Assembly: GCA_003539625.1 (NCBI GenBank)
Contig: DPOU01000027.1
Coordinates: 83,507-147,506, forward strand
Source of the DNA: Acholeplasmatales bacterium
Lineage (GTDB): Bacteria > Bacillota_I > Bacilli_A > ML615J-28 > CAG-313
Reading direction: 5' to 3'
DNA length: 64,000 bases
Shown one piece after another: positions 33,853 through 41,528 of this stretch (position 1 is the first letter of the stretch; every line of letters begins with the position of its first letter). A model generated the notes under the pieces. The model made no database searches. It saw only the letters and a list, made by a program, of their open reading frames with translations, and was not told where the DNA came from. The translations under genes were made by a program, and so were the position numbers.

Positions 33853-34392
33853 ATGAGGAACTTTCAAAAATTTTACATTAGTGTACTAATAATATTGTGT
33901 TTGTTTTTGAATAATGCCTGTTCGAAAGCCCCCGAAGCTGATTCTCCATTTTTGTCCTCCTTCAATCAACAAGAACAACAATATTATATGGTAGACATAA
34001 GAGGGGAAGTAAATAGACCTGGAATTTATAAAGTTGAAAGCGGTGCTATGATAAATGATGTTATAGAATTAGCAGGGGGTTTAACTTATCAAGCAGATAT
34101 TAGTAAAATCAATCTTGTTGAAATAATTAATGACAATAAGAAAATAGTTATTAGTAGAGTTACGAATAGTGAAACAAAAGAAGAACCAAAGAAAGATGAT
34201 AATAAAATCAATATAAATACTTGTACTAAGTCAGATTTAATGAAACTATCAGGAATAGGATCAACAAAAGCTCAAGCAATAATAAACTACCGAGATAAGA
34301 ATGGTAAGTTTAAAAAAATTGAAGATTTGTTAAAGGTAAATGGCATTGGTGAGGCGCTTTTATTACAGATTAAAGAGTACATTACTGTTTGA
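33853..34392 (+). CDS. comEA: ComEA competence DNA-binding protein
   Basis: A 179-residue ComEA, which binds incoming double-stranded DNA outside the membrane during natural transformation. It has an N-terminal membrane anchor (8-22) ending NNAC; C23 could be lipidated but the -3 residue is Asn, so the lipobox is imperfect. An SLBB domain follows (about 50-100: DIRGEVNRPGIYKVESG), then a short charged linker, then a helix-hairpin-helix DNA-binding domain (ININTCTKSDLMKLSGIG...VNGIGEALLLQIKEYI). It overlaps comEC by 53 bases. Bacillus comEB (dCMP deaminase) is absent between them. Confidence 0.93.
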   Translation: MRNFQKFYISVLIILCLFLNNACSKAPEADSPFLSSFNQQEQQYYMVDIRGEVNRPGIYKVESGAMINDVIELAGGLTYQADISKINLVEIINDNKKIVISRVTNSETKEEPKKDDNKININTCTKSDLMKLSGIGSTKAQAIINYRDKNGKFKKIEDLLKVNGIGEALLLQIKEYITV

Positions 34393-36493
34393 TATTCTTC
34401 GTAATAACTATTTTATTTTAGTAGCACTTATTATATTATTATTGGTATTCATAAATAGTAAATCTATTTTTGTATGGTTAATATTTATTGGCTATTTAGT
34501 TTATCTTTTAAAAAAAGCCCCAAAACTCGCCTTATATTGCATTATAATACTAGTAATAGTATTTTTAAATTACAAAATAAGAAAATATAATTATAGTAAA
34601 AATATAGTAACTAATTATGAGGGGATTGCAAAAGTAGAAAGAATTCAGTATAAAAATGATAACTATCAAATCCAATTTAAAGTTAAAAATTATTACTTAT
34701 TATATTATAGTGATGAATTACTTGAAATAGGAGGTATATATTATTTAAACGCAAATATATCAAAACCTAGTAAAGCTCACTTTCCAGGGGGATTTGATTA
34801 TGCAAAATATTGTGAATATAAAGGTATAGTTGGAATTATTGAAAATGCCAAAATAAAGAAAATTAGAAAAAGCTTTAGTATTTATTATCTAAATTATCTT
34901 GCAAATAATTATTTTGATAAACATTTCAATAGTAGTAGTAAAGGAATGTTGAAGGCATTAACAATAGGCAATAAAGATGACATGGAACAAACACTAAGCA
35001 ATTCGATATCTAATGTTGGTATTAGTCACCTTTTTGTAATATCAGGATTGCATGTACAAATTATTGCTATGTTTTTTTCAAAAATATTAAAGTTATTACA
35101 TGTTAGCGAAAAAAAGCAAAACACTTTATTAATAGCTATTTTATTTACTTATTTCGTATTAACAGGTTTTATGATATCAGTATTCAGAGTAGTTTATGGG
35201 ACATTGTTACGCTACATTAATAAAGTAAAAAAGCTAAACTACAATAGTTTAGATATAATGTCAGTTAATATCATTACTGTATTAGTAATAAATCCTCTAT
35301 TTTTTTATCAATATAGTTTTTCTTTATCATATATAATTTCTACTAGTATAATAATATGTAGTGATTATTTGAAAGTAAAAAATAAAATAAAAGATACTAT
35401 TATAAATAGTATCAAAATAAGTATTATTGCAACTTTAGTAACGCTACCAATAGTGATAAACATCAAACCAGAAATAAACTATCTATCAATAATATACAAT
35501 ATATTTTATATTCCAGTAGTTACCTATATAATTTTACCAATGGCATTCATTACTACTTTTCTTAATTTTTTAGAACCATTATTTAATATTATCTATCAGC
35601 TATTTACTAGTGCTACCAATTGTCTATCAACAATTAAAACATTAACAATTACCTATCCAACTGTATCTATGGGGGTTATTATAGGTTATTATTGGGTATT
35701 GTATTTTTTATTGAAAGAAATTTCTAATTTTAGAAAGAAAAAAACTATATTACTATTAGTATTATTTATTACAATTCATATATTGTGGAATAACTATGCA
35801 ATATTTCATAACACATCGGACATTTATTTTTTAGATTTACCAAAAGGCGAAGCAACCGTAGTAATTGATAAACATAATAAATTAAATGTACTAATTGATA
35901 CTGGTGAAGCAGGTTATGATGATATATTAATTTTCTTAAAGAAAAAAGGCATAAAGCGATTAGATGGAGTAATAATATCCCATGGCGATAGTGATCATAT
36001 GGGAATGTTAGAAGTTATTTTAAAAGAATTTAAAGTAAAGAAGGTATTTTGTAACAAATATGATACCAAAACAATGACTATTGTTAAACAAAAAACACAA
36101 TTAATTACTTTAAAAAAAGGTGATATGTTTAAAGTAGGCTCAACATATTTTCAAACTTTATCTCCCAAAAATGATGAAAATGACACTAACAATAATAGTT
36201 TAGTTTTACTTATGTCATATTACAAAAAGAAGATATTGTTAACTGGTGATATTGAACAAAAAATTGAAAAAGAACTTCCTAAAATAGGACACGTTGATAT
36301 TTTGAAAGTTCCTCATCATGGTTCTAATACTTCATCATCAAACAGTTTATTTGCAAGTGTTGATTTTGAAGTAGCAGTTTGCATGAATGGGTATCGTAAT
36401 AGTTTTTCCTTTCCTACTGATTTAACAAGAAAAAAATATCAAAAAAAGCTTTATGTAACATCTGAAAATGGTACATACATAATTAGGCAATAA
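34340..36493 (+). CDS. comEC: ComEC competence membrane channel with metallo-beta-lactamase domain
   Basis: A 717-residue ComEC/Rec2, the channel for single-stranded DNA uptake. Order: N-terminal helices, a periplasm-facing OB-like region, the Competence membrane domain (about 195-480: LTIGNKDDM, HLFVISGLHVQIIAMF), and a C-terminal metallo-beta-lactamase domain (about 500-715) with ISHGDSDHMGM and VPHHGSNTS, which may degrade the non-transported strand. The annotated ATG follows AAAGG but makes a long overlap (53 bases) with comEA; a later alternative start is possible, so the first about 15 residues are uncertain. Confidence 0.92.
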   Translation: MALVRRFYYRLKSTLLFDILRNNYFILVALIILLLVFINSKSIFVWLIFIGYLVYLLKKAPKLALYCIIILVIVFLNYKIRKYNYSKNIVTNYEGIAKVERIQYKNDNYQIQFKVKNYYLLYYSDELLEIGGIYYLNANISKPSKAHFPGGFDYAKYCEYKGIVGIIENAKIKKIRKSFSIYYLNYLANNYFDKHFNSSSKGMLKALTIGNKDDMEQTLSNSISNVGISHLFVISGLHVQIIAMFFSKILKLLHVSEKKQNTLLIAILFTYFVLTGFMISVFRVVYGTLLRYINKVKKLNYNSLDIMSVNIITVLVINPLFFYQYSFSLSYIISTSIIICSDYLKVKNKIKDTIINSIKISIIATLVTLPIVINIKPEINYLSIIYNIFYIPVVTYIILPMAFITTFLNFLEPLFNIIYQLFTSATNCLSTIKTLTITYPTVSMGVIIGYYWVLYFLLKEISNFRKKKTILLLVLFITIHILWNNYAIFHNTSDIYFLDLPKGEATVVIDKHNKLNVLIDTGEAGYDDILIFLKKKGIKRLDGVIISHGDSDHMGMLEVILKEFKVKKVFCNKYDTKTMTIVKQKTQLITLKKGDMFKVGSTYFQTLSPKNDENDTNNNSLVLLMSYYKKKILLTGDIEQKIEKELPKIGHVDILKVPHHGSNTSSSNSLFASVDFEVAVCMNGYRNSFSFPTDLTRKKYQKKLYVTSENGTYIIRQ

Positions 36494-36512
36494 AATAAAA
36501 AGTTGTTTTTAC

Positions 36513-36541
36513 TTTACCTTTTTTTGATTATATGGTATAAT
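36513..36541 (+). promoter_or_regulatory. sigma-A promoter for rpsT
   Basis: TTTACC (36513-36518), 17-base spacer, TATAAT (36536-36541) with TGG extended -10. Confidence 0.75.
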
Positions 36542-36571
36542 ATTGAAGAATAATCCTCGGAGGTGAAACTA

Positions 36572-36835
36572 ATGGCAAACATTAAGCAACAAAAGAAACG
36601 AGATATCACTAATAATAAAAAAAGATTATTAAATAATTCATTCGCATCTTCTTTAAAAACAGCTGTTAAAGCCTTTGAAGCAGCAGTAGTTGCTGGCGAC
36701 AAAGCTAAAGCACAAGAAGCATTTAACTTTGCATGTAAGAAGATTGACAAAGCTGTAACTAAAGGTTTACATCATAAAAACTATGCAGCACGTCAAAAAT
36801 CTCGTTTAGCTAAAGCATTAAATGCAATGGCATAA
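36572..36835 (+). CDS. rpsT: 30S ribosomal protein S20
   Basis: An 87-residue, lysine/alanine-rich helical S20, which binds the 5' and 3' minor domains of 16S rRNA. It begins MANIKQQKKRDITNNKKR and ends with HHKNYAARQKSRLAKALNAM, both typical. The start is ATG 36572, with CGGAGGTGA upstream; the in-frame GTG at 36563 lies within that site. It is transcribed opposite to holA, with which it is convergent, as part of the conserved comEC-holA-rpsT-gpr neighbourhood. Confidence 0.98.
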   Translation: MANIKQQKKRDITNNKKRLLNNSFASSLKTAVKAFEAAVVAGDKAKAQEAFNFACKKIDKAVTKGLHHKNYAARQKSRLAKALNAMA

Positions 36836-36844
36836 ATAAGCAAT

Positions 36845-36877
36845 AAAAGCCTAATACTAAGTATTAGACTTTTTTAT
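36845..36877. terminator. terminator between rpsT and holA
   Basis: AAAAGCCTAATAC-TAA-GTATTAGACTTTTTT hairpin (one mismatch), with T-run on the plus strand and A-run on the minus side; it can serve both convergent genes. It overlaps the holA stop. Confidence 0.75.
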
Positions 36878-37851
36878 TTTTCTTTTGGTAATTTTAATAA
36901 CAGTAATTCTAAACCAATGGTTTTATCCAGTTTACCACTCTTAATTTGATAATCTAATTCAGCTAATTTATCAATGTAAAACTCTAAATCTGAAAGTTTA
37001 AATGCCCTTGCTTCTTGGACAATGTAATAAGCTTTACCAGTTGAAACATTATAGAATTTAGCAATATCACTTTGACTATATCCGTATTTTAACAATCTAT
37101 AGGTTGATAAAAGTTCTTTGAATTTGTTACTTATAAGTGAAAAAATAGTTAAAGAATCTTTGGTATGAGTTATTAAATTGTCATATATTTGATTTGTGAG
37201 TGCTAAATCATGATTAATAATAGCTTTTATTAACAAATATATTTCATTATTAATGTTTTTTGGAACTAACAATTTAATATCTTCTTTACGGATGGTGCCA
37301 CCTTTTCCAACGTAGGAACTAAGTTTATCAATTTCTTGTGATAGTCTTGCTTGATCATCACCAATATATTCTAATAATAATGTAAGTGCATCATCTTTAA
37401 TATCAATGCCATTAGCATCAAAACTACGAACAATCCAACCCTTAAGTTCAATTTCTTCAGGATCAGGATAATCAATAATTCTAGCAACATTCTTTAACAT
37501 CTTGTAAATTTCGTTTGATTGATTAATTACAGTGTTGGTAGCATCAATAATTAATAATGTACTGTCACAAGGATTTTTAAGATATTTTAACATTGCTTTA
37601 ATTTCATCCTTAGTGCTAGTAGCACTTTTAGTTAAAAATTTAGGATTCTTTAAAATGATTATTTTTAGTTCTTCTAAAAAAGGAACAGTAATTGCATCAG
37701 ATAGCACTGTTGATAGACTAGTAGTTTCCATATCATATTTAATTATAGTGTATTCATATTTATTAAAACTTTGGATGATACGATTCATTCGATTTTTAAT
37801 AAATATTTCTGAAGTACCGGTAAATAAATAGATTAAATCTTCATCTTTCAT
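36874..37851 (-). CDS. holA: DNA polymerase III subunit delta
   Basis: A 325-residue HolA (YqeN), the clamp-loader subunit that opens the beta clamp. It begins DLIYLFTGTSEIFIKNRMNRI, typical of the N-terminal domain, has the central YIGDDQARLSQEIDKLSSYVG of the family, and ends with YQIKSGKLDKTIGLELLLLKL, the collar domain signature. Ribosome site GGAGG before the ATG. Gene position next to comEC, rpsT and gpr is conserved in Bacillus. Confidence 0.95.
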   Translation of the reverse strand: MKDEDLIYLFTGTSEIFIKNRMNRIIQSFNKYEYTIIKYDMETTSLSTVLSDAITVPFLEELKIIILKNPKFLTKSATSTKDEIKAMLKYLKNPCDSTLLIIDATNTVINQSNEIYKMLKNVARIIDYPDPEEIELKGWIVRSFDANGIDIKDDALTLLLEYIGDDQARLSQEIDKLSSYVGKGGTIRKEDIKLLVPKNINNEIYLLIKAIINHDLALTNQIYDNLITHTKDSLTIFSLISNKFKELLSTYRLLKYGYSQSDIAKFYNVSTGKAYYIVQEARAFKLSDLEFYIDKLAELDYQIKSGKLDKTIGLELLLLKLPKEK

Positions 37852-37974
37852 AATCTACCTCCATTATTGATAATATTATAACAAAAATATTGAATTTTAT
37901 AAAGTAAAAAGTAAATATAATTTTTTTTGCATATTTTTAGCAATAGTGATAAAAAATAAATTGAGGTGAAAAAA

Positions 37975-39027
37975 ATGAATGAAAAAACAAAAAATGTTAG
38001 TCCATTAATTAGAACAGATTTGGCTTATGATGATTATGAATTTTATCAAAATCAAGGTATTTCAGATTTTGAAAATTCTAAATATCAAGTATTTGATATC
38101 CCTATTTTCAAAAGTATTGTAGGCAAAAAAGCTAGTGAAACAATTGGTAAAAAAGAAGGAACATATTACACTGTTGATCTTACCGAATTAAATATTCATG
38201 ATTCTAAAACAATCGAAAATGTTGAAAAAGCTCTTGCGAGTGTATTAAAGGATTGTTTAGAAGAAAATAAATTATTAGGCAAAAAAGCTTTTGTTGTTGG
38301 ACTTGGAAATGAAAATGTAACTCCAGATGCCATAGGCCCATATGTTATAGATAATACAATAGTTACAAGACATTTGGCAATTAACAACACATTAAGTGAA
38401 GGCTTTAGTAACGTTTCCGCAATGTCACCTGGGGTAATGGGAACAACAGGTATAGAGACCTATGATGTTATAAGTACTATGAGCGATAAAATAGGAGCTG
38501 ATTTTGTAATTATTGTTGATGCTTTAGCAACTAATTCAATTAAAAGAATTAACAAAACTATTCAAATAACTGATACGGGTATTAAACCTGGATCAGGGGT
38601 AGGCAACAAGCGAAAAGAAATTTCATATGATACTATCAATAAACCGGTTATAGCAATTGGTATTCCTACGGTAGTTGACGCGACAACAATAACGGTTGAT
38701 ACAATTCAAATGGTTTTAAAATATTTGAATCTAGCGATGAACAATGGTACTTCCAAAGCGAATAATATAACAATGGAACCCGTAAAAGAAGATTTAACTA
38801 ATAGTCATCCTAGTAATGATACTAATGTTGCATTCTTTGGTAACTTTGGCAACCTTTCTGAGACTGAACAGCGAACACTGGTGGAAGAAGTATTAACACC
38901 TCAAGGTTATAATTTAATGGTTACTCCTAAAGAAATAGATATGGAAGTAGAAGATCTTTCAAAAATAATAGCAAATTCGCTAAATATTGCTTTACATCCA
39001 GGTCTATTTAATGGATATACATCATAA
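37975..39027 (+). CDS. gpr: spore germination protease GPR
   Basis: A 350-residue aspartate-type protease that degrades small acid-soluble spore proteins early in germination. It is made as an inactive zymogen in the forespore and self-cleaved near the N-terminus; the conserved IRTDLAYD start of the mature region is at about residues 13-20. Core marks: GLGNENVTPDAIGPYV, SPGVMGTTGIET, IIVDALATNSIKRINKTIQITDTGI, and PGSGVGNKRKEIS, all diagnostic. The start is ATG 37975, six bases after GAGGTG. A GCATA at 37929 resembles a sigma-G -35 but no clear CATnnTA partner was found. Strong evidence for sporulation. Confidence 0.97.
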   Translation: MNEKTKNVSPLIRTDLAYDDYEFYQNQGISDFENSKYQVFDIPIFKSIVGKKASETIGKKEGTYYTVDLTELNIHDSKTIENVEKALASVLKDCLEENKLLGKKAFVVGLGNENVTPDAIGPYVIDNTIVTRHLAINNTLSEGFSNVSAMSPGVMGTTGIETYDVISTMSDKIGADFVIIVDALATNSIKRINKTIQITDTGIKPGSGVGNKRKEISYDTINKPVIAIGIPTVVDATTITVDTIQMVLKYLNLAMNNGTSKANNITMEPVKEDLTNSHPSNDTNVAFFGNFGNLSETEQRTLVEEVLTPQGYNLMVTPKEIDMEVEDLSKIIANSLNIALHPGLFNGYTS

Positions 39028-39044
39028 AATATTTTGGCGATGGT

Positions 39045-39305
39045 ATGAATAATAAAATTATAATTATATTAGCTTTATTAGTTTTTTCTTTTATTAATAA
39101 CACAATTATTGCCTTTGATTATTTAAAAGATATTACAAGTGAAGTAGAACCAGTAGTGTTTTATCATAAAGTAGAACCAAGGGTAGAAATAGAAAAACCT
39201 GTTAAAAAATATATTAAAACAATCTATAAATATTCAGTTTATTTTATTTTCTTTTTTGACATTGATAATTTACCATCAGTGGTTGAAACCCTAAATTATA
39301 CTTAA
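39045..39305 (+). CDS. small secreted or membrane-anchored protein, function unknown
   Basis: An 86-residue protein with an N-terminal hydrophobic segment (about 5-23: IIIILALLVFSFINNTIIAF) that could be a signal peptide or anchor, then a charged middle (EPRVEIEKPVKKYIKTIYK) and an aromatic stretch (YSVYFIFFFDIDN) that might be a second membrane segment. No family recognised. It lies 17 bases after gpr, where Bacillus has yqxA or spoIIP; I see no SpoIIP motifs. Weak ribosome site GGCGATGG. It may belong to the forespore gpr transcript (inference). Confidence 0.55.
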   Translation: MNNKIIIILALLVFSFINNTIIAFDYLKDITSEVEPVVFYHKVEPRVEIEKPVKKYIKTIYKYSVYFIFFFDIDNLPSVVETLNYT

Positions 39306-39316
39306 GAAGGAATATT

Positions 39317-39577
39317 ATGAAAAAAATTTTAATTTTGATAGCTTTTTTTGGCTTCTTTTTGATAGGACTAAAGTCTAGTGATGTTGGAACAAGTACTTCA
39401 AAACTATTAGAACAAGAAAAACAAAAATATGAAGAACAAATCCAAACTCCAGGTAATAACTACGAACCCAAGCAATTAGTTCCTGAAGAAAACATTGTTA
39501 ATAAAACTGCCCATGGTTTAGATAGTATACTTGATAAAATGATGAACGGGTTAAAAAAAGTAATAAAGAAAATGTAA
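39317..39577 (+). CDS. small exported protein with amphipathic C-terminus, possibly YqxA-like
   Basis: An 86-residue protein: N-terminal signal/anchor (4-19: ILILIAFFGFFLIGLK), a Glu/Gln/Lys-rich middle (LLEQEKQKYEEQIQTP), and a C-terminal amphipathic helix (HGLDSILDKMMNGLKKVIKKM). This layout resembles DUF3679 (YqxA) proteins that lie between gpr and spoIIP in Bacillus, but sequence similarity is too weak to be sure. Ribosome site AAGAAGGA; 11 bases after the previous small gene; a terminator follows, so gpr and these two genes may form one transcript. Confidence 0.6.
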   Translation: MKKILILIAFFGFFLIGLKSSDVGTSTSKLLEQEKQKYEEQIQTPGNNYEPKQLVPEENIVNKTAHGLDSILDKMMNGLKKVIKKM

Positions 39578-39580
39578 TTC

Positions 39581-39615
39581 AAAAAGAAAGATAAGCAAAT
39601 TATCTTTCTTTTATT
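39581..39615 (+). terminator. terminator after the gpr group
   Basis: AAAAGAAAGATAA-GCAAA-TTATCTTTCTTTT perfect 13-bp stem followed by ATTTT. Confidence 0.8.
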
Positions 39616-39643
39616 TTGAATATTAATAATTATTTTGATATAA
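39615..39643 (+). promoter_or_regulatory. sigma-A promoter for the Dabb-unknown-SDR unit
   Basis: TTGAAT (39615-39620), 17-base spacer, TATAAT (39638-39643) with TGA extended -10. Confidence 0.8.
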
Positions 39644-39677
39644 TGAGTCTGTAAATTAATATATAAGGAGTAATAAT

Positions 39678-39974
39678 ATGATTAAACACATTGTTTGTTT
39701 TAAACTACAAGATAATAGTTTAGAAAATTGTCAAAAGGCTAAAGAAGTATTAGAATCAATGAGAGGAAATGTACCAATGTTAGTAAAAATGAATGTTGGT
39801 ATTGATTTCTTACATTCTGCACGTTCTTATGATATTATTCTTGAAACATATTTTAAAACTCGTGAGGATTTAGATAATTATCAAAAAGATCCTTATCATT
39901 GTAATGTTGTAAAAAAACATATGCATTCTAATGCTAGCGCAAGTATAGCAATAGATTATGTAGTGGAGGAATAG
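39678..39974 (+). CDS. Dabb (stress-responsive A/B barrel) domain protein
   Basis: A 98-residue single Dabb domain: it opens MIKHIVCFKL, continues with MRGNVPMLVKMNVGIDFLHS and ends DNYQKDPYHCNVVKKHM. The histidine near the N-terminus and the YxxDPxH motif are family marks. The fold is a dimeric alpha/beta barrel found in monooxygenase-like and stress proteins; most bacterial members have no known reaction. Strong ribosome site AAGGAG. It starts a tightly packed three-gene unit: one base separates it from the next gene. Confidence 0.88.
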   Translation: MIKHIVCFKLQDNSLENCQKAKEVLESMRGNVPMLVKMNVGIDFLHSARSYDIILETYFKTREDLDNYQKDPYHCNVVKKHMHSNASASIAIDYVVEE

Positions 39975-39975
39975 A

Positions 39976-40698
39976 ATGAATATATTAATTAAAGATCACC
40001 AAATAGGTGTTGATTTTTGGAATAGCAAGCGAGAATTATTTGAAAAATTCTATGGTGCTTTTTATCAATTTATTTTAGAACATGGTGGCAAAGAAGATTT
40101 AGAGAGTCACAATGTTAAAAGTGTCGAAGATTTTTACAATTATGCAGATTGGAATGCTGAGGGAAAAGATAGTTGCTATGCAATGGGATTTTCTTTTCAT
40201 AAATATTATTTGACACCAGAAGAAGGCGGAAAAATTGAAAATCAACCAGAAAGTACTTTTATTGGATATTGCTATCATAATAATTTGTTCACTGATTTTC
40301 TAGATTTCTTAATTACCTTTTTTGCTTGGTGGCGTAATGATGAAGGATGTACATGTTTTGATCCATATAATCATGCTGATGAATTTTTTAATTCTTCTTG
40401 GGCTGCTTTAGTAGATACTTCAAAATTATTCTATTTAACATCAGAAACGGTATACCACTGGCAATCATTTAGAGTAAAATATGCTTTGGATCATATTCCA
40501 GGTGTTATATTACAACACCCAACCAAAGAAAATCCAAAGTTTTGGGTAGCAGGTTATGAATTCTTAGGTTATATAGAAGAAGACGGAAAACAACTTGCTA
40601 ATTTTAAACGTAAAGATAATTACAAATATTGGGAAGTTGAAGAAAAAAAGATTCACAAAGTATACGTAAAAGATTACAAGAAAGTGGATCCCGCATAA
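39976..40698 (+). CDS. protein of unknown function sharing a novel domain with the 61144 lipoprotein
   Basis: A 240-residue protein with no signal peptide. I do not recognise a named family. Residues about 21-160 align with residues about 325-470 of the InlB-repeat lipoprotein at 61144-62802. Shared blocks are GGKIENQ/GGQIENQ, FIGYC--N--F--F--F, FFAWWRNDEG/FFYWWRLDEG and SWAALVDTSKLFY/AWASLVDTAKFFY. The C-terminal GYEFLGY likewise matches GYEFLGWY there. Conserved Trp, Arg, Asp, Glu and Thr residues suggest a binding pocket or active site (inference). Coupled between a Dabb gene (1 base) and an SDR gene (1 base), so it may act in a small-molecule pathway. Ribosome site GGAGG overlaps the Dabb stop. 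Confidence 0.85.
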   Translation: MNILIKDHQIGVDFWNSKRELFEKFYGAFYQFILEHGGKEDLESHNVKSVEDFYNYADWNAEGKDSCYAMGFSFHKYYLTPEEGGKIENQPESTFIGYCYHNNLFTDFLDFLITFFAWWRNDEGCTCFDPYNHADEFFNSSWAALVDTSKLFYLTSETVYHWQSFRVKYALDHIPGVILQHPTKENPKFWVAGYEFLGYIEEDGKQLANFKRKDNYKYWEVEEKKIHKVYVKDYKKVDPA

Positions 40699-40699
40699 A

Positions 40700-41497
40700 A
40701 TGAAAAATTACGCATTAATTACTGGTGCTAGTAAAGGAATTGGCTTAGAACTAGCAAAGTTATTCGCGAAAGATGGTTATTCATTAGTAATGGTTGCAAG
40801 ATCTAATGATTTATTAGAAAAATTAAAAGAAGAGTTTACAAAAGAATATGGTGTAGATGTTGTATGTATTGCAAAAGATTTATCTAATCCTTCTTCTGCT
40901 AAAGAAGTTTATGATGAAACTGGTAAACTTGGTTTAAGAATTGACTATTTAGTAAACAATGCGGGATTTGGTGATTACGGGCCATTTTTAGATTGTAATA
41001 TTGAACGTCATGATAATATGATTCAATTAAATATAACAACATTAATTAATTTATGTTATTATTATGGTAGAGATATGCGCATTAATCACTTTGGAAAGAT
41101 TATTAACATAGGTTCCATTGCTTCATTTTTTAGTGGACCACTAATGTCAACATATTATGCAACGAAAGCTTTTGTGTTATCTTTTTCAGAAGCTCTTAGT
41201 AAAGAATTAAAAGATGATGGGGTAACCGTTACCGTAATTTGTCCAGGTACTACAGCAACTAACTTTTTTGATGTTGCCAATGCTTCAAGTGATAAAACTA
41301 ATTTATTAAAGAAAATGCATCCTGCAAGCCCTGTTGCGGTGGCAAAATATGGTTACCAAAAAGCTATGAAAAATAAAGTAATTGCTATTTATGGTGCTAA
41401 GAATAGAACAGCCATTTTCTTTAATCGGTTTATCAGTAGAAGATTATCTCGTTCTATAGTTTATAAAATTCAAAGCGAAAGAAAAGAGTCAAACTAA
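40700..41497 (+). CDS. short-chain dehydrogenase/reductase
   Basis: A 265-residue classical SDR, NAD(P)H-dependent. The cofactor loop is TGASKGIG (residues 7-14), with ARS after strand 2 suggesting NADP(H) preference. NNAG stabilises strand 4, and the catalytic Ser and YxxxK are IGSIASF and YYATK. It resembles the DltE/YqjQ-type group of SDRs of unknown substrate (NFGKIINIGSIASFFSGPLMSTYYATKAF pattern in part). It starts one base after the unknown-function gene, so the three genes are probably translated together. Confidence 0.93.
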   Translation: MKNYALITGASKGIGLELAKLFAKDGYSLVMVARSNDLLEKLKEEFTKEYGVDVVCIAKDLSNPSSAKEVYDETGKLGLRIDYLVNNAGFGDYGPFLDCNIERHDNMIQLNITTLINLCYYYGRDMRINHFGKIINIGSIASFFSGPLMSTYYATKAFVLSFSEALSKELKDDGVTVTVICPGTTATNFFDVANASSDKTNLLKKMHPASPVAVAKYGYQKAMKNKVIAIYGAKNRTAIFFNRFISRRLSRSIVYKIQSERKESN

Positions 41498-41515
41498 ATT
41501 GACTCTTTTTTTTGA
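41482..41515. terminator. terminator between the SDR and guanine permease genes
   Basis: AAAAGAGTCAA-ACTAAA-TTGACTCTTTTTTTT. The SDR stop codon lies in the loop. The A-run on the other side lets it act on the convergent permease transcript as well. Confidence 0.85.
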
Positions 41516-41528
41516 TATGAAATTTTAA

